The position numbers and the translations under genes are program-made. Shown here one piece after another: positions 58,240 to 64,000 of a stretch of DNA of 64,000 nt (the first letter of the stretch is position 1; the number at the start of each line of letters is the position of its first letter). The notes beneath the pieces are model-generated. The model worked only from the letters and a program-made list of their open reading frames with translations. It ran no database searches and had not been told where the DNA came from. Origin of the DNA: Areca catechu (taxonomy: Eukaryota > Streptophyta > Magnoliopsida > Arecales > Arecaceae); contig CM038046.1 of the NCBI GenBank assembly GCA_021397845.1, forward strand, positions 5,003,001 through 5,067,000. The letters run 5' to 3'.

Positions 58240-58735
58240 TTGTACTTACATTTTTTATTTAAATTTAAAAATTAATTTAAATAAAAAAATATAGATTATA
58301 TCTATGATTTCTCCACATAAGTCCTTTTTTTCATTTTAAATTTTAATAAAAAGTAAAAAACAAAAATTTTAAATTTTTTTAAATCAATAAAAAAATTTAA
58401 AAATAAATATTATAATATTATAATAATATATTGTAATATATTTTTATTATAATAAATATTTTATATTCTAAAATATAATAAATATATATATATTATATTA
58501 TATATTATAATATAGGATATTTGTTGATATACGTATATTAAATATGACGGTGGTGGTATTGTATCAAGTACCATCGATGCATCACAACGAAATGAGTAGC
58601 TAGACTGGCGATCAAACAGGTACCGTCCTGGTAGCCAGATTGGCTGTCGGATCAAGAGCGGATGGTGACCGGACTAGTGATCAGACCAGTGGTCGAACTG
58701 GCGATCGGACATGTACCATCCTTGTAGCTAGACTC
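58240..58735. mobile_element. Single arm related to the 1.1-3.2 kb foldback element
   Basis: It repeats the arm's layout: CATGATTTCTCC-like text, TTTTAAATTTTAATAAAAA.TAAAAAACAAAAATT, an ATTATAATATTATAATAAT block, then a GC-richer stretch of GACTGGCGATC, CCGGACTAGTGATCAGACC and GATCGGAC units like those at 2515-2905. The second arm is missing. Confidence 0.6.
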
Positions 58736-59652
58736 TCCTCTTCCACTCCCTTGTCACCGCCAGTACAAATATTTTTTTCTCCTATGCCATAGTGTCAAAG
58801 TCCCTCTAAATCTCGGATGAATCACTGAATCGGATAGGAAAATAGGATCACTGAAAAAACAAATAAATGAGAATTTTAATATTTATTTTTTAAAAAAATA
58901 TTTTTTTTTTGGCCCATGGACTGATCCGATTCTAATCTTGTTAAGTCCATAAGCTATAAAAACCAAGGTCAAAAAATCTGATTACATAAATAGATTAAAT
59001 TTTTTACCCTAACCTGATTTATTTATAGAACTAAATGAACTAATTTATGGGCTTAGTCCATTTTGACAGCTTTATTCACCAATCTCGCGAGACTCCATCG
59101 CCTTGTACAAGACGTCCAGGGCCTTCCAACAGACAAGGGCACATTTGACCATAATAATAATGTTATCCATCACCATCAGCTCAACCGATTGAATTTCTAA
59201 AGCATTACAAGCAAAACAACAAACCTCGGATTGGTGATAACTACGTGGTGGGGCCATAGAATAAGAGTTCAGGGGCCTCAGTTCAAGGCAAGCTACAGGA
59301 GGTGTTTTCTTTATTTAAAAAATCGTACGTGTAGCTATAATGAAATATGGTTTGCGGTGGATCTCTCTTTATGCATGCTTAGATGGTAAGCCCCATATAT
59401 ACTCCCTTAACTCACTCGCATTTCCAAATCTCACAAAGATGATACCTTTATTTCTGGATCATGAGTTGAATGAGATAGAATCATGTTTCTGGATGGATGA
59501 GATGTAAGTAATTGGTGTCTCAAAGTAGAGGATTACATCCTTCATTTAATAGATATGCTCCTTAGACAAGTTGTATTTCTTTAATGCAAGCATATATCTT
59601 TTGGATTTAGCTAGCAATTTAAGAGATGCTCTTTGAATTTAAATCAAAAGAT

Positions 59653-59766
59653 ATGTCTCTTGATAGTTTTCTGTCAAAAAAAAAAAAAAAATTAACATCC
59701 AAGAGAAAGATGTCTCTTGATAGTTTTCTGTCAAAAAAAGAAAAAAAAAATTTAACATCCAAGAGA
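59653..59766. repeat. 57-bp tandem duplication with A-runs
   Basis: Units start ATGTCTCTTGATAGTTTTC at 59653 and 59710, each followed by an A-run and TTAACATCCAAGAGA. Confidence 0.9.
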
Positions 59767-60002
59767 TGTTTCTCAGACACCCTTTAAAAGATCCTAAAAC
59801 CTGACTTCATTCAAAAAAATAAAATAAAATAATTATTTAATAATTTATTTTGAAACTAAAATAATATTTTATTTAGAAATCCAATATATAATTCTGAGCT
59901 TGATATCATTAATAAAGCTTTTCATGCAATGAAAAGATAACAATGACTTTACAATAATGAAAAGATATCATTAACACCCCCTCCCCCTCCCAAAACACAC
60001 AT

Positions 60003-60042
<40 letters not shown>

Positions 60043-62412
60043 AAAGATAACGATGACTTTACATATATGCTTGTCATATCTTGCGTCATGAAAATGATGT
60101 GGCATGGGTGCTCGGGCAAGTGCCTCCTTTTCCTTTATCAAAAAAAAAAAAAAAAAAAAAAGTGACTCATTTGGTCCCATCATATATAACAGATGCTTTA
60201 AACCCGAAAGATAAAGTAGCTCCAAATGATAGGTCATATCTCATCCATGTAATTGTACCAGCTTTTGGAGATTTCTTCCAAGATTTTAACTATGGACAAG
60301 CAGGACCGCTTAATGACTGGTTGCGTCATGCTTGTCCTTGAAGGACCTGTTTAGCTGAGTTGGAGATGTGCATGTAGGGCCAGAACCATCCTCCAAGGAA
60401 TATAGGCAAAACTTATGTTTGAAATTACAGGTATCTATCCAAATCTATTTTTAGACCTGAATTTATTTAGATATAAATAAAAATTTAAATATTTAACTAA
60501 TATCTATATCAACATTTAATCTGATAAATATTATTTCATCTATATTTAAATATTCAATTCTATTTAAAATTTTATTTAAATTTATATAATACTTGTTAAT
60601 CTTTTTAAAAGATAAATGACTGTATTAACGTATTTAATTTTATTTATCATCTACTTACTAATATCTCTAATTTTGTATTCATAAAATTTAATTAATCAAA
60701 TTATATCCATAAATATATATATATTCATATTTTTAATATTTAATTTGTATCTATTCGTTTGAAACAAATATAGCTATTGTTATCAAGAAACTTTGAGTTG
60801 ATGTGATTGAGGTCGGTGTCCTGCTAACCTAGAAAACCGGTGATGGACTGGACTTCTTGCACCTTGGAGAGTTTTTTTAAAAAATCCATACTCGCGTAGA
60901 ATTTCTAGTGAGAAAGCTTAAATCAATTGGAGCTCGGAAACAAGTAAAATAAAGAAGGAAAAAAAAGTAAAAACTCCGTTTCTTCCGAAAAACTTGAATG
61001 TGGATTCCCTCCTCCCCCTTTGATATAGAGGGCGAGTAGTCAACCGTTACCATCGAATTTGACAATAGAACCAGAGAATTTGCGCCCACTAAATTGAGAA
61101 TCATGGCCATCCATTACGTGCACCATAGATAAGCGCACTATCAGGGGCATGGGTTACGCGTGTTATTTGTGGGCGTTACACGTGATAATCCAGGCCATGT
61201 GTGCATCATGAAGGGATTTGCCCCAATACTTTCAAAGATTCCATTGAGCTAAATCGCCAACCAAGCTGGTTAATCCTTAGAAAAGTTCGATGTCAACTGG
61301 ATGCATGCAGGGTCATCATTCTCGAGGTCAGTTTATGTTCCAGTTCAAGGCTAATCCATGCCTGACATCAAGGGGATATATTGATAGAAGAATTATTTGG
61401 CCATTCACAGTTTTCTATACGAAACTTTTCAAAAATAGTATGATTCCAAAATTGATCCCAATATTAAGATTGAGAGACCTTTATGGCCGCTTGTGTGATG
61501 GACCCAAAGAAGTTACAAGACACCTCCTCGTTTGAAGGCTGAATTGCTCCCGATTATTCGAGGTCAATATTCATCAAACAAAATAAATTTAGATACGAGT
61601 ATATCGATATTTCATCTATAATAAAAATTAAAAATTAAGCCTTCTTTAAAACAGTGCACATAAAATTCTAATCAAGGATGTTGGATGCTATATATTAGAC
61701 ACACACATTCATGTACCAGGGAACCTATCTTTCGTACGGCCGAGAGACGTAGGTGTTAGAAGATCATCACATTTTGACCAGTGCTATTGTCACAATTTAC
61801 TAGCCTTATCTGTGTGAGTACTGATATAAGAATATACAAATAGACCGACCACCCACCTTGAAGTTGGTATCTAATTAACAATCCACGTTAATTAGTAATG
61901 AAGGACCACCGGCGTGGGCATGCAGCAGCCTCCTTACAACCACCATGTCCATTAACGGAAAATTCTGAAGTACTTGGCAAGACAGTATTCTCTAATTTGT
62001 GCTATTTAATAGAACATTCGTAAAAGTTCACCGACGTGACGGCCTCAATGCCTTTGGACAGCCACCAACGCCAACATCCTTCCCTATCTCTACAGTTTTC
62101 TTAAGAAACGACATCCGTCCCTATCAATCCGGTGTGTATACGACGATGTTAAAGGAAAGTAGACCATACAAACAGAACCTATAATTATTAAGATGATAGT
62201 CTGGTTAATAGAGATCTTGTTTCATTATCAATATATCGATGATTCGAGACATGATCCCGTGGATGACTTGATTAAATCAAGAATTTTTCTGTAGCCCTCA
62301 ACAGTTGGCGTGGATGAGAGATCAAGATCTTTCTTTGTCCTCGAACTACTATCAGGATCTCTTCTTTTGTTCCCGAATTACTGGCCGGTATTTTAGTGGT
62401 GTCAGTCTAACA

Positions 62413-62502
62413 TACTCACCATTAGATAGGAAGAAACTGTACGAATCTGAGCTGACGTACTCACCATTAGATATGGAAAGGCTGTGCGAATCTGAACTCT
62501 TG
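62413..62502. repeat. 45-bp tandem duplication
   Basis: Two diverged units starting TACTCACCATTAGATA at 62413 and 62458. The 45-bp length keeps the plus-strand frame 62305-62604 open through both. Confidence 0.85.
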
Positions 62503-63440
62503 TATCGAACATTATCTGGTAGGATAGGGACTTGCGAGAATAGCTACACCGGGATTTACCCTCCTATTCATTTTTTTCTATATAAAAAAAAAAATTACCA
62601 TTAAAAAAATAAAAAAAAAAGAAAGAAAAAGGACTACACCAAAGTGGCACTTGCTGAAAAATATCTTCAAGAAAATGTAACACGTCGACCTGCTTGGGCC
62701 TTCATGGCAAATTAAATTAGTTGGCATTCCAGGTTGGCGAAAATAATGAGCCTCCAGCTTCTTTGTTAGATAATTGACTGAAGGGAAAAAATAATGAAAG
62801 AAAAACACTCTTCTTCTTGTTTTGGAGTGGAACCTCACGTCCAATCGAGAAATTATACCTTGGTGTACTAGTTCAGTGCTACGCCGGAGCAACTCTTTTT
62901 TACCGTACAAAGATTTGGTCATCTCGGCATAAAGAATAAAAATGGAAATCGAGCGCTCCACCCCTTTCTTGGTGTAGTCGAAGTAGAATTTATAGCCTGA
63001 TCGGATGCGGAGGAGCAGGGTGGTAACCCAGCTAGCGGAAGGAAAGCATGAGGAGGGGAAGGAAGAGGAGGGAGAGTGAGAGCGGGAGGAGGAAAGGTTT
63101 GACGAGAGGCTTTCAGGAAGGTTCATGGTGGGAGATGAAGAGTGCCAAAGAAGGAGGGGTAGGAGGAGGAGGGAGGGAGAGTAGGAGGCTCAGGAGGGGT
63201 GGCCCTCGAGATCAAAAATACGTAGAATAAATTTTGATGTATATTATTGCCGCTTACTTTTGGATGGATTTAATCAGATGAATTTCAACGGATCAAACTC
63301 GCTCGCATGGCGAAAAAGAATTAGCTAAGTGTACCGCAGAATTGATACACCGAGTCAAGGGTATAATTTCACTGTCTGATCACCTTTTCCACCATCTCCT
63401 CCTCCCTCTTCCCGTCCAATGCCACTTCACCCACCGTCAT

Positions 63441-63490
63441 CCATCACCACCAGGTCCACCACCTTCCATCACCACCAGGTCCACCACCTT
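63441..63490. repeat. 25-bp tandem duplication
   Basis: Two identical copies of a CCATCACCACCAGGTCCACC-type 25-bp unit. Confidence 0.9.
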
Positions 63491-64000
63491 CATTGGTTCA
63501 TTCCTTAACCTCTCCGTATCCAGTGAGTACGCCAATAATCTCGCTGGCATATGTAACCCTACTTTCTTCTATAACATGTACGTCTATTTATTGGATTCTT
63601 AATTTAATATTAGATTTATATATAAATAATAATATTTGTAGGCTGTTATTTAAGATTTGGTCCACTTAAAAGTGATCAATTAAGTTTTGAACTATTTAGA
63701 GCCTTAATGTATCTAATAGGGTATGGACCTTCTAATGTGTAGAGACTTAAAGATAATTTTTATTTTTATGATGGAAAAAAATAGAAATCATAATAATGCT
63801 GTTTTTATATAAAAATGATTATGGTCCCAAGATTACACGGCATTATTCCTTTCTCCATGATATCCTATCATCGGAGAAGAAAATCATAGAGAAGAAAGAA
63901 AATGCTCTTTATGAAACCCGTGTGAATATGAAAGGCTAGCCGTGCGACACAGGATAAACCTTCAAATCCAAGCCTTCAAATATGATTTCAAGTATGATTC

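Larger units (their letters stand above)
58736..64000. other. Right flank, no gene supported
   Basis: A/T-rich DNA with small duplications. The best frames are a 182-codon minus frame (63126-62578; starts MNLPESLSSN, serine-rich then hydrophobic and Lys-rich) and a plus frame near 60150-60340 ending NDWLRHACP. Neither has a recognisable domain. A GA-rich tract lies at 63030-63200. Confidence 0.4.

Noticed and set aside
60150..60340. Plus frame ending in NDWLRHACP
   Set aside because: Begins in an A-run, short, no family recognised. Kept only as a note in the right flank.
62578..63126. 182-codon minus frame starting MNLPESL
   Set aside because: Serine-rich start from a CT tract, then A/T-rich hydrophobic text ending in an A-run. 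No domain, so not called as a gene.
1..64000. CRISPR arrays, rRNA genes, phage or bacterial insertion sequences
   Set aside because: None seen. The tandem repeats present are minisatellites or microsatellites without spacer structure, and all mobile elements are plant types. I did not find a tRNA gene, but could not run a structure search.

Overview
This window is nuclear DNA from a flowering plant. The gene family versions point to a monocot. A palm-like genome would fit the very large introns and the transposon mix, but that is a guess from style, not from a search. The evidence for a plant is direct: GT-AG introns, a circadian PSEUDO-RESPONSE REGULATOR gene with a CCT domain, the N-terminus of a plant receptor-like cytoplasmic kinase, and plant Ty3/gypsy, Ty1/copia and hAT elements.

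Layout. At the left edge (909-981, minus) is the first coding exon of a dually acylated, RLCK-like kinase gene that runs off the window. A ~2.1 kb near-perfect palindrome (foldback element, ~1115-3250) begins about 130 bp upstream of its ATG. At ~5.0 kb a clear plus-strand TATA promoter leads into a GA-rich leader, but I could not follow it into a convincing protein. From ~7.4 to ~25.7 kb the DNA is a transposon nest. It holds a Ty1/copia LTR, segments of two related minus-strand Ty3/gypsy LTRs, a minus-strand Athila-like gag/protease remnant with its primer-binding site, and a Tat-lineage gypsy element (12246-19128, TSD CTTAG). The Tat element has broken reading frames and no integrase. From 25.7 to 31.3 kb I see no gene.

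The main gene is a complete PRR37/PRR73/PRR7-type clock gene on the minus strand (coding 56142 to 31581). It has eight coding exons that join in frame into 797 codons plus stop. The pseudo-receiver domain has Glu in place of the phospho-acceptor Asp. A LELSL (EAR) motif and a CCT domain split by the last intron follow. Introns 1 and 4 are each over 10 kb and full of transposons: intron 4 carries a short copia element (39117-42296, TSD CAACT). Intron 1 carries a decayed hAT transposase gene (~46.8-52.7 kb) that was itself hit by two non-autonomous hAT elements (8-bp TSDs CTTCTAAC and CTTTTGAA) and by a solo LTR. The gene's own DNA shows local tandem duplications: one at the stop codon, one in the last intron, and one beside the exon 2 acceptor. 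The upstream region (57.06-57.22 kb) holds three ACGT-core elements, including a perfect 10-bp palindromic G-box.

From 57.2 kb to the right end there is no gene I can support. There are duplications, microsatellites and a single arm related to the left-hand foldback element (~58.24-58.74 kb). I found no clear new biological system. The items most worth a second look are the giant palindrome at the kinase promoter, the integrase-less but young-looking Tat element, the hAT-in-hAT insertion carrying a GC-rich insert, and the duplicated 3' end of the PRR gene.
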